This document shows, one piece after another, positions 53,832-64,000 of a stretch of DNA of 64,000 nucleotides. Source of the DNA: Lunularia cruciata (taxonomy: Eukaryota > Streptophyta > Marchantiopsida > Lunulariales > Lunulariaceae). Both the position numbers and the translations under genes were made by a program. Where the stretch lies: the NCBI GenBank assembly GCA_948567375.1, contig OX419762.1, forward strand, positions 50,387,034-50,451,033, read 5' to 3'. A model generated the notes under the pieces. It ran no database searches. It was not told the DNA's origin and saw only the letters and a list, made by a program, of their open reading frames with translations. Within the stretch, counting starts at the first letter, position 1. Every line of letters begins with the position of its first letter.

Positions 53832-54548
53832 CTAAGCCCTAATAGAGTCTATATTAGAAATCTGCCCTACTGCACCTAAGGTATCTGAGCTATGCAAGTC
53901 ATACAGTCTACACACAACTGGAGCATCCAAAGAAACATCACCTAATGTGATTGCTCTCCTATGGATTGCACCAGCAACTACCCTCTGTAGAGCAATGGAC
54001 ACACACTGTCTAAAATATGCTACAAAGTATGAGAGTGAGAGTGATACCCCCTCACACCTAACATGATAAGCTTTTGCACACTCCCTGACAAATGTGTCAA
54101 ATGCCATGTCCATTGCTCCATATAACTCCGAGGCTAGAGGAAAAAAGAGGTGACCTTGCTGCATGCCCCTATACATGGAGACCTTGCGATCTGCTGGTGC
54201 ACTCGCCGCCCATCCAAGGGGATGGGTACTCACTCCCTCCGAAACTGTATCCCACGTCGGGTCCGTAACACCGACATCCGCTACTATCACCTGATCATCT
54301 TGGACCAAGTATAAGTCCGCCTTGACATGTGATGTCTGCAATGCATACAAACACTCCCTCCGAGCCAAGTATCCACTCTCTTGTGCCATAGCAAACACTA
54401 TGTCCCTAATGGCATCATGGGTAGCTATCCTCAGTCCTCCAAAAGGACACCGTGTCATGTGGACCGCTGCTGCATGTAGTGTAGAACCACACTCACAAGT
54501 GAGTAATGAAGGTGCAGATGGGTGGACCAAACCTAGGCAAAATCTCAT
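53832..54548 (-). CDS. LINE C-terminal zinc finger and REL endonuclease (238 aa segment)
   Basis: The open segment has a finger C-E-C-G ... H-M-T-R-C (C-x-C ... H-x3-C) at about residues 14-33, then R-I-A-T-H-D and K-A-D-L-Y-L ... V-I-V-A-D-V, in the order expected of restriction-enzyme-like endonucleases of R2-type LINEs. Such nucleases nick the target to prime reverse transcription. After that comes a Cys-poor region with no motif I know. The first Met is internal to the polyprotein, as RT lies upstream in the same element. Common plant L1 and RTE elements instead carry an N-terminal APE-type endonuclease. Confidence 0.65.
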   Translation of the reverse strand: MRFCLGLVHPSAPSLLTCECGSTLHAAAVHMTRCPFGGLRIATHDAIRDIVFAMAQESGYLARRECLYALQTSHVKADLYLVQDDQVIVADVGVTDPTWDTVSEGVSTHPLGWAASAPADRKVSMYRGMQQGHLFFPLASELYGAMDMAFDTFVRECAKAYHVRCEGVSLSLSYFVAYFRQCVSIALQRVVAGAIHRRAITLGDVSLDAPVVCRLYDLHSSDTLGAVGQISNIDSIRA

Positions 54549-55018
54549 TGCTGTAGAGAAAGTAGCTAGTGCGAGTCAGAATGCCCTAATGCACGGTCGA
54601 GTTAGGATCCAAGAGCCTGCACCCTTGCCGGAGCAAGAGCAAAGATGTACTCTAGTAGCCTAAGGAATGGAGGAGTCAACTAAGAGAGAATGCAGCGTAT
54701 GCTCACATTGTCGCTCCATCAAGGAAGACTGTAAACCTCTAGTCCAATCTGACAATAGTGAAGCAAAAGGTGGAAAATCCTCTTGTGCTCGTGAGGATAG
54801 ACTATCTCTCATCTATCGCAATAACACCTAGAGAGAAAAGGATACTCCCTCCACCTTTGTCACATAAGTCTCCAAAACTGGCCTATCAACAACCACAAAA
54901 TGAGAGGAAAGTAGGGGTGCCAAGAGAGCCCAAGTACCCAAAAATGCTATAGGTGCCATCTCCTCCATAGATAGCGAGCCAACCCCACCATATGAGATTT
55001 TAGGGTTTATGAGGCCGT

Positions 55019-56545
55019 CTATTTACATGCCAAATCCACTGTCACACACTCAAAAGTCCCCGGTCCAATAATATCACCAAAGATTCCCATAATCCTCCTA
55101 TCAAATGCCCTCAGACGTGATAGGAAGGACGGTGAGGGAGGAATTGTATGGATGAGGTAAAATGGTCGATGAGCAATATTGGAAGAGAGTATACCAAATG
55201 CCACCTGTAGATCTCCTAATAATGGAAGGTCATCCACATGGAGAACGTCCTCTACAAGGGCAGTGTCTAAGAAGCGTATGACAAAATCCTCTGATCCTAC
55301 TGGCACTCCAAGAACACGAAGTCCATCTGTGGATGTGATACACCCCTTTGGAAGCTTGAGGTGGTGAGGGATACCTAAAGAGGACCATGCCCTACACTTT
55401 GACACCTTGACTCTCAATCCTACTAGATGTAGCTTGGTAGTCAAGTAGTCAAAGGCCTGCCTAATCTGATCTATAGGACCTACGATGTGTGTATTATCTG
55501 CCAAGGAGTGAAATACACAACCTCGCATGGCCAAAGTAGTAGATAGGAGAGCTCTAAAGTGAGCCATGGAAAATAAGGGCCCCCCCAAAGGATCTCTCTG
55601 ACGTGTACCAACAATTGACTCCAAGATGGTGACTCACTCATGTGAACCACTATGCTTGTATTAAAGGGAAGCGGAAAAGCCATAAAAAGATTACACAAAA
55701 GGAATAAGACTCACCAAAGATCCACCAGCCTCTCTAAGCTCTCTAAAGATGGATGCACGTGAGACGCTATTAAAGGCATTCTCAACATCCACATGTAGGA
55801 CGACCCACTTTGAATAGATATCTAGGAGTGCTCTAATGCTTAGAGATATAGACTCACATCCTCCAAGTGTAGCTAATCCAAATTGATATGGACTGAGGTG
55901 CCATCAAAAGTGAGAAAAATACTGAAGGATAATGGTATGACTGACCAAATACAAAAAGATCTTTCCAATAGCGATCGGTCTAATGCCCCCCTGTCCTTCT
56001 CCATCGCAAGAAGTTGACTAACACCTAACACCCGACTAACAAACATAGGAATGCCTACTCTCGCTACTGCTAGAGCCACCTAAAACAACTTGGTAAAACC
56101 ACTAGAAGGATCATCTGCCTAGAAGCAATCTCCAAGGTGCTCATAAACCATCCCTGACAAGCCTCTTGAGGAGCATTGCACAATGCTTGTGCAAATAGCG
56201 ACCTATCAAGACATAAAGGCTGCTCAGGCTGATAATTTAAGACCTCTAGTGGTAGTCCCTCTATTGCTAAAGGATGTAGTGAGTGGAGGGAAGAGATAGT
56301 CTCATCAGTAGGACTCGCTATAGACAAAGGGTGTAGCGCTCGCGCTGCTCTACTAAGCTCTCCTGCCTGACCCAATGTCCTACATAGTTGTAATCGAGTG
56401 GACTCTGTGATATCCCGTGGTGATGCCTATCTCCTAAATCGTGTAGCCCTAACAGACTCCTCTTGAAGGGCCGCCCAATCCCTTGCTTGAAATCAACAAA
56501 ATCTAATAGCCACCTCTCTATGCCCCGCACGTCCCCCTCTAGCAT
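55019..56545 (-). pseudogene. LINE reverse transcriptase (minus)
   Basis: The core is open from 55,624 to 55,019 (201 codons): TRQRDPLGGPLFSMAHFRAL, then the catalytic box reads L-A-D-N-T-H-I-V-G, where the second Asp of the x-x-D-D motif is Asn, followed by LVGLRVKVSKCRAW and LGVPVG. The upstream finger region (to about 56,545) is broken into short frames. The catalytic change and frame breaks make this copy inactive. Copy 1 still has L-I-D-D at this place. Confidence 0.8.
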
Positions 56546-57480
56546 AACAGAGATACCATTGAAGGAGTAAGAGGAATAGGGACCATGCTAACTCGTCCAA
56601 GGGATCAAGTGCCAAACGATCAAGTGGTAGGCAAAAAGCCTATCTAGCCTCATTGGGGAGTGTGCGGGGTAGCCTATGGAATAGACGTGGACATGGAAAA
56701 TTAGTCTCAGATAACCCCAAAATGCTACCCAACATGGGAGTGGTTAGCTTCTTAGGTACCCCCATGAGGAGCTAACCGCTCCCATGACTCGATCAGTATC
56801 CCCAAAATGATCAACGAGGGGATAAAAGGAACATGTGTAATCTCGAGTGTCATTGTTGTTGATGTGGTAGCTTGTCTCACGTGAGCATCCCAAATGGTCC
56901 AATCATAGTCCTTGTGGGTCTTTACCCCTTGCAAGGTAAAGCGTTGCAAGGTAAAGCGTGACACACCGGACATGGTGTATCCCAATCCACCCTAGGCAAC
57001 CCCACATGGGAAGGTGTAGCCATGGCTAGCACAAGAATAATGATAATAACACATGCTGCTCCTTTCCATATATCCCCATATTTGCAAAACCACAACCCCT
57101 CACATCCCAACTCACATAAGAAAACAATCTCTCCAAACCCTAAAATCTATAAACTTTCATAACTTTCAATTTCCATCTCCAAAATTTTCAAACTAAATTC
57201 ACATAGAACTTAATCATGAAGACAAAGAGATTGGAAATGAAAATTCACATTCACTCTCAATATGTAATGATCATTCTAAACCCTAAAAATACTAAAAATT
57301 CTCATAACTTTCTACTCCATTCTCCATATTCTTTGGTCTAGGTACCCATGGACCCGAAATGGAAAACCAAAAGAATTTAACTATACACTCGAGTGCTATA
57401 TGCTAGAGAGCTCTCAGGATTGACAAATGTCTTCTCACTTCTCTCCCTCTCTTTTCCTGTCTTCACACTCTCCCGCAGCT

Positions 57481-59676
57481 CCAGATCAAGAGCAAGTATA
57501 AGACCTCCATGAACTCCCTATCCCTACAAAATCAAAATTAACGACTAATCTTATCATTAGATAAAATTAATTTGGACTAAAATCACTACAAAAAGTAATT
57601 ACCTTAAAAAAGAAAAAAAAATAACCTACTAATTAAAAATTAAGCTCCCCCAGTTGATCATCACAACATTGATTATGAAAGGAAAAGGCGGGATACCTCT
57701 TCTTATTTCAATACGTCATCCTAATCTAATTCAAGACCACTAGGCCTGTTCTCCTCATCTAGAGCAATAGTAGGTAAAGGTCTAGCAACTTAATATATAC
57801 CTCAGAAGTAACAATGAGAGCATAAGTCCTTATAAGTAGCAGTAAGTGTTCAAGTCCGGGGAATATGCTTGTCATAGGTCATTATGTCAATCTAAATATA
57901 ACTCGTGAATATGAGACTCGAGCTTCCAAAGAATACGGGAGTGTGTTATGATAAATAATTGTATCATACGGATAATGAGGATATATATATATCAAAAGAT
58001 TAAAATTTTAATCTAATTCTATCCAACTTTCGCAAAACGTTTTTAATTTTGACCCGTAAACTATTACACGCTGCCAAAATGTACTACACTTAAATTTGAA
58101 AATTCAAACTATGATACATGGCTTGTAATTCCACTTATTTTGGTAAAATCACCACTAAGTAAATTCTGGATCAAATGTTCTAATATAAAGCTCATTTCAT
58201 AACTTATCTAATATCGATAAACCAAGTAATAACGGTAGAGAAACCGAGAAAATTCGCTGAGAGTCTAGAGGGCAATGGAATGTTTATATGCGTGTCAGCA
58301 TATTGAACGTAACCCAAATAGTATGCATTACATCAATGCCATCCTGTATTAATTGCATTGAAATTTGGCTGAATCTTTCAATTTGATGATCAAACGAATG
58401 ATTAGTTTTTGAATAGAACGAACGGATTGTGCACATCTTCACATCACGTCAAGATCTAAACTTCGGCAGCCAAAAACGTGAAATCTGAAAGTGCCATTCC
58501 TGGCATAGCTTCAGATTTGGCGTACACCTCAATCGCAAATCTCTCTATGCTTTGGGGGACCATCTCAGTCTGGATTGTCCTTTCTGCGGTGGGGCTTGCA
58601 TATATTGCATTGTCCAAGACCCATGTTTTGCCGGAAGCTGAAAGTCCGTAATATGGAGTTAAACCAGGGCTCCAATGTTTGGCCCAGGGCTTTCGGCACC
58701 TACGTCGAGTTGCAAACCCTTTCGTTGCATCAAACGTTGCAGTTTCAGGGTCATAAAACCTGAAGTATAGACGTGAAAGACCTCCAAATTAAGTTCCAGG
58801 TACTTCCTTTTGAAAAGCAAGGCTTTGTCCATAAAGGGAATCAGTAAAAGCTTGTAGTTTATTGTTTCCGATTCTGCTGCTGCCTGACTGGTACAGCTCA
58901 CATAACGAACGCTGTGCGGATTGCATTTCTACAGTAGAATATAAATATTGAGCACTACTTCCTCAACTTGCCCTCAATAGTTTCCATTGCAAGTTGTATT
59001 CAAAGCTCCATTCTCATTGAGAAAATTGTCTGTGGAATGAGGGTAGAGGGGAATATAAGACATGTATCACAATGTGAACTCTTAAATATTATTGAAGCCT
59101 CTACTCATCCTTCAATTGCCAAAACCGAATGCGCTGGTCATCCACTAGAAGAATGGCCAGGCATAATGGTTATGTGCCTTACCTAGGATGTCATTCCATA
59201 TTTCCATATGATGGAGCTATAGAGTCAAGTGCATCGGTCAGGAAACATTACAGGGGGATGAGATTGACAGCTGCTTTGAGAGTCGACAAGAAATTTCAAG
59301 CTGATGCTCCCATCAGAATTTTCCTGGATACGGACCCATCGCAACGTGGTCCGGGAACCAGGGGCAGAGCTGTATTTAATTACGAACGTGCGCCTTGTTC
59401 AAACTGATTAATCGATCAATCAATCCTTTGGTCTCTTCTTATATAGACTAATTCTAAATTGGACATCAAGGCAATATGCCTCACAATTGCAAAATACTTT
59501 TGAACTTCGTTCGCGAGAAATGAAATGAAATTCATCTATCAATAGGACGAATTCGACTGTAGCTAAGATTTCCTTTCGACTCATCGACTGAGGAGTTAAG
59601 CTAACATCTAAATAGAAATCTATCCCGAGACTGTCTTCCTTGTTAGTATTTACTCTCAGCACCTTATCTAGTGCCT
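57481..59676. other. Intergenic DNA downstream of AMT1
   Basis: AT-rich up to about 58,200, then mixed. It includes the 3' untranslated region of AMT1 in its right part (about 59,400-59,676). I see no domain or repeat family from elsewhere in the window. Confidence 0.5.
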
Positions 59677-61191
59677 TCACGAATGCTTCGATCCTTCCAG
59701 ACTCTTCCTGAGGATAACATTCGGTTGTTGGGGAACTGGATCTTCGTGGTAATAAGCTTGCCCACCATGGCTGGTAAGATCCATACCTTCCACCTCGTCA
59801 TCAGCTGAAATTCTCAGCAGCTTAAACTTACTTAATAACAGGAAGCATGGACCCATGGTTACGGTCACCCATCCGAGGACAACTAAAATCTCTACGATCT
59901 GAGCGGCAAGAAGCTTGCCTCCACCACCCATAAGAAGACCATGTCCACGTCCAGGGCCATAAGCTTCGAGCACGAACTTATCGCGTGCAAATAGACCAGT
60001 AAATAGCAAGCCCCATGCCCCACATCCACCATGAAGCTGTGCGGCTTCCAGTGGATCGTCGTACCTCAGCTTTGGTGCAATCCAGTTGAGTCCCATCAGC
60101 ACCCAAGCTGCTCCAAACCCACAGATGATGGCTGCCCATGGTTCCACAACTGCACAACCAGCAGTGATAGCAGCAAACCCTCCAAGCAAACCGTTACAGA
60201 CATCCGTAACATTCCAGTGTCCCGTCATCCGTCTCCGAGCAAAGAGAGTGGTCAAAGCAGCTGTGCATCCTGCAATAGTAGTAGTAACTCCACTTCTCCC
60301 AGCTCCTGTCCAGTTACCTTGAAACGTCGATCCTTCATAGGGAACGAGAATCTTCACATAACTTCCGGGATTGAACCCGAACCATCCAAACCACAACAGA
60401 AAGCTTCCCAGTACCACCAGTGATGCGTTATGTCCCCTCATATCCATGCCTGGTTCTCCCTTTTTGTTGAATCTCCCAATCCGGGGACCTTCGATGTAAG
60501 CTCCCCAAAGGCCTGCAATCCCCCCGACCATGTGGACAACTCCACTTCCAGCAAAGTCTATCGCCCCTACACTAAAGAGGCGGTCGGTTGTTGCCGCAGC
60601 TCCAAGCCATCCATCTACTGACCACATCCAGTGCGCAACGATGGGGTACACGAAGCCGGTGAGGAAAGAAGAATAGACCAGATAGGCCACGAATTGAGTG
60701 CGCTCAGCAATTGAGCCGCTGGTGATTCCAGCGGCGGCTATAGCAAAGGACCATTGGAAGAGAAAAAAGCTGTAGTCCAAGCCGTTTGACTCGTTAGGAA
60801 TGTTGTGCAAACCGAAAAAGTTGCTGCCAATGAATCCATTGTTTTCAGAGCTTCGGCCGAAGGCGAACCCGAATCCAAACAGATAGAATGATATGCCACC
60901 AGCTGCTGCGTCGAGCACATTGGTCATCATAATGTTCATGGTATTTTTGGCCCGGACAGAACCGGCACAGAGCATGGCGAAACCAATCTGCATAGAAAAT
61001 ACAAGGTAGGTCGAGAACAATAAATAGATACTGTCCACAGCCAGTGCATGGCTGGACAGAGCAGAGGAGACGCCAGCAAATTTGGAACAGATAAATTCTT
61101 CGACCAGGCTTGAGGCTGAAGCACTCAGGCCAGCTGAAGTTAGCAATCCTGTAAGATTTCCACCTAAACCATCGTCCATACACCCAGCCAT
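59677..61191 (-). CDS. AMT1: Ammonium transporter, AMT1 family (504 aa)
   Basis: Intact, intronless gene for a plasma-membrane ammonium uptake transporter of the AMT/MEP/Rh family. The length (504 aa) is normal for plant AMT1. About eleven hydrophobic segments start near residue 52. The family signature is at D212-F-A-G-S-G-V-V-H to about R237, and the pore twin histidines are H220 and H387. AMT1-typical stretches are [20 protein letters not shown] (77-94), FNPGSYV (273-279) and LHGGCGAWG (386-394). The cytosolic tail holds G-M-D-L-T473-S-H-G-G, matching the threonine whose phosphorylation closes the trimer in Arabidopsis AMT1;1 (Thr460). The N-terminus is rich in Ser/Ala with two Cys (C4, C35). 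The start at 61,191 gives the usual N-terminal length and no upstream Met fits. It acts as a trimer. No transposon interrupts it. Confidence 0.97.
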   Translation of the reverse strand: MAGCMDDGLGGNLTGLLTSAGLSASASSLVEEFICSKFAGVSSALSSHALAVDSIYLLFSTYLVFSMQIGFAMLCAGSVRAKNTMNIMMTNVLDAAAGGISFYLFGFGFAFGRSSENNGFIGSNFFGLHNIPNESNGLDYSFFLFQWSFAIAAAGITSGSIAERTQFVAYLVYSSFLTGFVYPIVAHWMWSVDGWLGAAATTDRLFSVGAIDFAGSGVVHMVGGIAGLWGAYIEGPRIGRFNKKGEPGMDMRGHNASLVVLGSFLLWFGWFGFNPGSYVKILVPYEGSTFQGNWTGAGRSGVTTTIAGCTAALTTLFARRRMTGHWNVTDVCNGLLGGFAAITAGCAVVEPWAAIICGFGAAWVLMGLNWIAPKLRYDDPLEAAQLHGGCGAWGLLFTGLFARDKFVLEAYGPGRGHGLLMGGGGKLLAAQIVEILVVLGWVTVTMGPCFLLLSKFKLLRISADDEVEGMDLTSHGGQAYYHEDPVPQQPNVILRKSLEGSKHS

Positions 61192-64000
61192 TTCTGCAAA
61201 TAACTTAAACTCCGCTTAGAATCCTCTTATCAAGTTTGACTCATGTAAAAGAAACAACTCAGGCACTCAGATCTAGAGATCGACGCGAAACCAGTCGCTA
61301 AGGCTCAAAGTGGCCTTTATGTTCAGTTCACCAAAGGTCCTATCTACTCACAAAAGGTCCCAGATCTCATATAGGTCGGTGCTGTAGAGGGAATCGAGTT
61401 GATGCTTACAACTAACAAACCTGCTTCTTATGTATCACAGAGAAGAACTTGGAATAGAAAGTTTGCATTGTTCATAGCAGATCCCCTTGAGACCGATTAT
61501 TCCTTTCTACCTACTCAGCTCCATGTCTATAGCAATCTCTGAAGGTCAGTTCACAGCTGGCAAACATCACCTTAATTATATAAGTTCATAAACGCTGTCC
61601 CTGCACGGGACTTATGGTCAGACATCAGATATGTGAACGCCATCTTCGATATGAACTGAGCCAGCTCGACGACCATGGAGCCCCCTCGAGGCCGTTCTGA
61701 AAATGGAGATTGTTCCATCCACGCTACTCTGAGCTCGAAATTCGGGGGGCAAAAAGGAACTGTTAGTGACAAGACATGAGACACCAAAAGAAGCTGAGAT
61801 CGGGCAATCTGACCCTTTTCTACTCTAAGCAACACTCGTGTAATTGCAACCGATAAGGAAGTAACTAAGTTACTGTACGGGTTCGCGTGGAATCCCTGCC
61901 CGTAGCAAGAATTATCTGTCTCCGTCAACAGCTACTCGGAATGGATACCCTAAATCATGCAGTACAGTGAGAGCTCCAGTGCAGTAGATCCATCTTGAAT
62001 CGTAATATAGAATAATCGAGGCTCATTGGACCAAAGAGGTATCTGATGCACAGGTAGATCAATAGGTGATCAATCTCTCTTCTCCGAATCTTTGTGGTGG
62101 CGGAGACAGCTGCGAGCCAAAATCTGAGATTGATGAGGGACGCCGCGCCTGTAAATCACCTTCTGGAATCCTCACAGCCGAGTGTATGCTACTTTACATG
62201 AAAAGGGAGAGTAAAATCGGTCTCACTACAAGTCTTTGTAGCACAAGCCCATTTGTTGTTGTTTCCGGAAACTTTTTATACCCCTGAGAGAGCAGCAGTC
62301 ATCAGTAGCTGGGCCATTCAGACGTTTGTCTCTCGACCATTGGATTGATCTCCGTGATCCAGGAACGAGATAAGAATCATGTATAAGGAGTGAAGACTAT
62401 CAGATTAAGTTCAGGGGTGGCAACACATCAGGGAAAAGGGAAGCTCGATCTCCAGTCAAGGTAGATCTGGCCTTTATTCGTACCAGGTACAGTTCAACGT
62501 GATACATTCTATTAAGAAAAGAGAACAATTCAATTACCGTGAAGGCTCTGGTGTTCACTAGTACGTGGAGCTTCTAGTCCATACCATAACGTATCACTGG
62601 AATATTTCTTGACACAACTGTTCGCTAAGGCTCTGCTGAAATTCGAACTCGGGCTCTGGATTCGTAGTGCAATGTCACAACTGCCAGACTATAGAGCCAC
62701 ACACAGAACACGAGCAACTTCAACTGATATAAAGGAAATTACTGGTTGATCCTACCGTCCCAAAGTCCTCAAAAGTGTCAATCCATCCAGAGAGCTCCTG
62801 TTCAGATTCGCACATAGATTTATATGGCATCTAGAATCGACGAGCTAACAATTGTATGTGTGAATAAATATATGGGCCATTATCATCATAGGAAACATCT
62901 TAACTGTTGCAAGTGACCATGACAATATAGGTGTATATGAGTGCAGTTTGTGGTAATCACTTATTGTAAGGTGCAGCGCTTTCTCCTGAAGACAGGTGAC
63001 AACGTTTGTTTCATCTAGTAAAGACCATCGCCAAGCAGGGTACGCCAATCAGGGTTTAAACTCCTCTTCTCCAGCTGTTGTGTAGCAAGCTAGTGGTACA
63101 ATTTAAGCATTGCACCGGTGTAATATTCTAAAACATGAAGAGAATCAGTACAGGTAACCTTGTTCCTATATACATCCTGAGATGCACACATCAGATCAAT
63201 ATTTTGAAACTACAGATAAATTCAATTAAAGTTCGGGACAACCGACCCTAAAACTCCTCTTCTATTCCCTGCGTCGTCTCTACTCGTCAAGATTGGTTAC
63301 TATGTGGCTACCTGCTCTGAGATCGCACTCCTCTTCAGTAGTAAAGCAAATCATATGTCATGGACTGCAGCTTGCATAGATTTAGATAAGCATGTAAATC
63401 TATGCAGATCAGAAGTATATGAATTATAAGTAGCAACTAGGATTTTGCGTCTGTGTAAAGGCGGCTGAATGAGTTGATATATGAAGTATAGAACGGGTAG
63501 ATTTGTTTGTCACTGGCAAGCCAAAAATGAAGGTTAAGGAGAACCTTGACAAAGGAACTAAGGGTCGTGAAATGTACGAAACAACGGAGGGTGCGGAGTG
63601 AGGAAAGTGCTGCGGACATCATCGAATGCGAATGGAGTAACAAGACATTATGATTAAGGAACTCAAGGATTATGGTACACTAAGGACAAAAATAGGACTG
63701 AAAAAGGACGTAACCATGACTATGGAGTGTACCCTTCTGAAAAGTGAAGTACTTTAGCATAAACACTCCTTAAGGTTAACCATGCCTATCAAAGGATTGA
63801 ACACAAGACGGGTTTTCCGATTTAGCTTTTTCCAGACCCGTAGGAATCCATTAACGAATTGTGGGTAAACTGTAAAATAAATAGGGGATTTCAGATTTTG
63901 AAAATTCATATTCAGATCCGTAAAAAATTGTACGGGTACCCATAAAATTTTGTATGCTAGAAATGAACGTTACCTAAAATCGGATTAAGGGAAAGTGAAA
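61192..64000. other. AMT1 upstream region and unassigned DNA
   Basis: Promoter side of AMT1. A TTATATAA lies at 61,575-61,582 (readable on both strands), about 385 bases before the ATG; a CTTATC (GATAAG on the gene strand) is at 61,226-61,231. Both are simple motifs and unproven. Beyond, to 64,000, short frames look random and I recognise nothing. Confidence 0.45.

Larger units (their letters stand above)
53753..57480 (-). mobile_element. Non-LTR retrotransposon (LINE) with REL-type endonuclease, copy 2
   Basis: Minus-strand copy of the same family as 690-4,385, better preserved. It matches through the 5' untranslated part (about 57,480-57,000), coding region and 3' tail (53,753). No LTRs and no poly(A) tail are seen. 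The two copies are in opposite orientation about 53 kb apart. Flanking sequences beyond the ends are unrelated, so this is two insertions and not an inverted duplication of a segment. Confidence 0.8.

Noticed and set aside
690-57480. The two LINEs as arms of a large inverted duplication
   Set aside because: Sequences outside the LINE ends do not match; B elements and other families are not mirrored at corresponding distances.
59420-59680. Minus-strand ORF of 86 codons overlapping the AMT1 stop
   Set aside because: It lies in the AMT1 3' untranslated region, shows no domain and is of a length expected by chance.
60031-60423. Plus-strand ORF of 130 codons within AMT1
   Set aside because: Antisense shadow of the transporter's conserved membrane segments.
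1-64000. tRNA, rRNA genes or CRISPR arrays
   Set aside because: No cloverleaf-consistent A and B box pair, no rRNA core and no regularly spaced short repeats with unique spacers were found.

Overview
This is a window of nuclear DNA from a land plant with a large, repeat-rich genome. The evidence is an intronless plant-type AMT1 ammonium transporter, the only clear host gene, embedded beside tens of kilobases of nested Ty3/gypsy-type LTR retrotransposons. Two copies of a non-LTR element with a restriction-enzyme-like endonuclease domain, rather than the usual plant L1/RTE type, hint at a gymnosperm or another non-flowering lineage. That lineage guess is weak.

Layout. 1-4,385: a foldback hairpin, a LINE 3' fragment and a decayed plus-strand LINE. 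5,248-36,539: one minus-strand Ty3/gypsy element ('family B', at least 6.5 kb of its own sequence), blown up to 31 kb by at least five insertions. These are a 3.2-kb LTR-like unit full of minisatellites (D1), a 3.8-kb TG...CA insertion carrying a coiled-coil gene (C1), a full-length Ty3/gypsy element A1 (minus) that itself contains a younger full-length copy A2 (plus), and a second LTR-like unit (D2). 36,540-37,238: a solo family-A LTR without target duplication, joining the minus-strand B element to a second, plus-strand B element (37,239-41,058). 41,059-53,752: mostly unrecognised DNA with local repeats and a diverged second copy of the C gene. 53,753-57,480: a second LINE, minus strand. 57,481-64,000: low-repeat DNA containing AMT1 (59,677-61,191, minus).

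How the parts work. Family A has LTRs of about 690 bp, a tRNA-Asp-like primer site, a single gag-pol frame and three unexpected small frames in its leader: two mutually similar micro-ORFs of 54-56 codons and a CCHC-knuckle ORF, all kept in both copies. Family B pol ends in a C4HC3 PHD finger after the integrase, where chromoviruses carry a chromodomain. A histone-reading, integration-targeting role is an inference. Family C encodes no recognisable pol and only a novel conserved N-terminal region plus a long coiled coil. All these elements carry stops, frameshifts or lost catalytic residues in this window; AMT1 looks intact. The order of insertion can be read from nesting, target duplications and LTR divergence.
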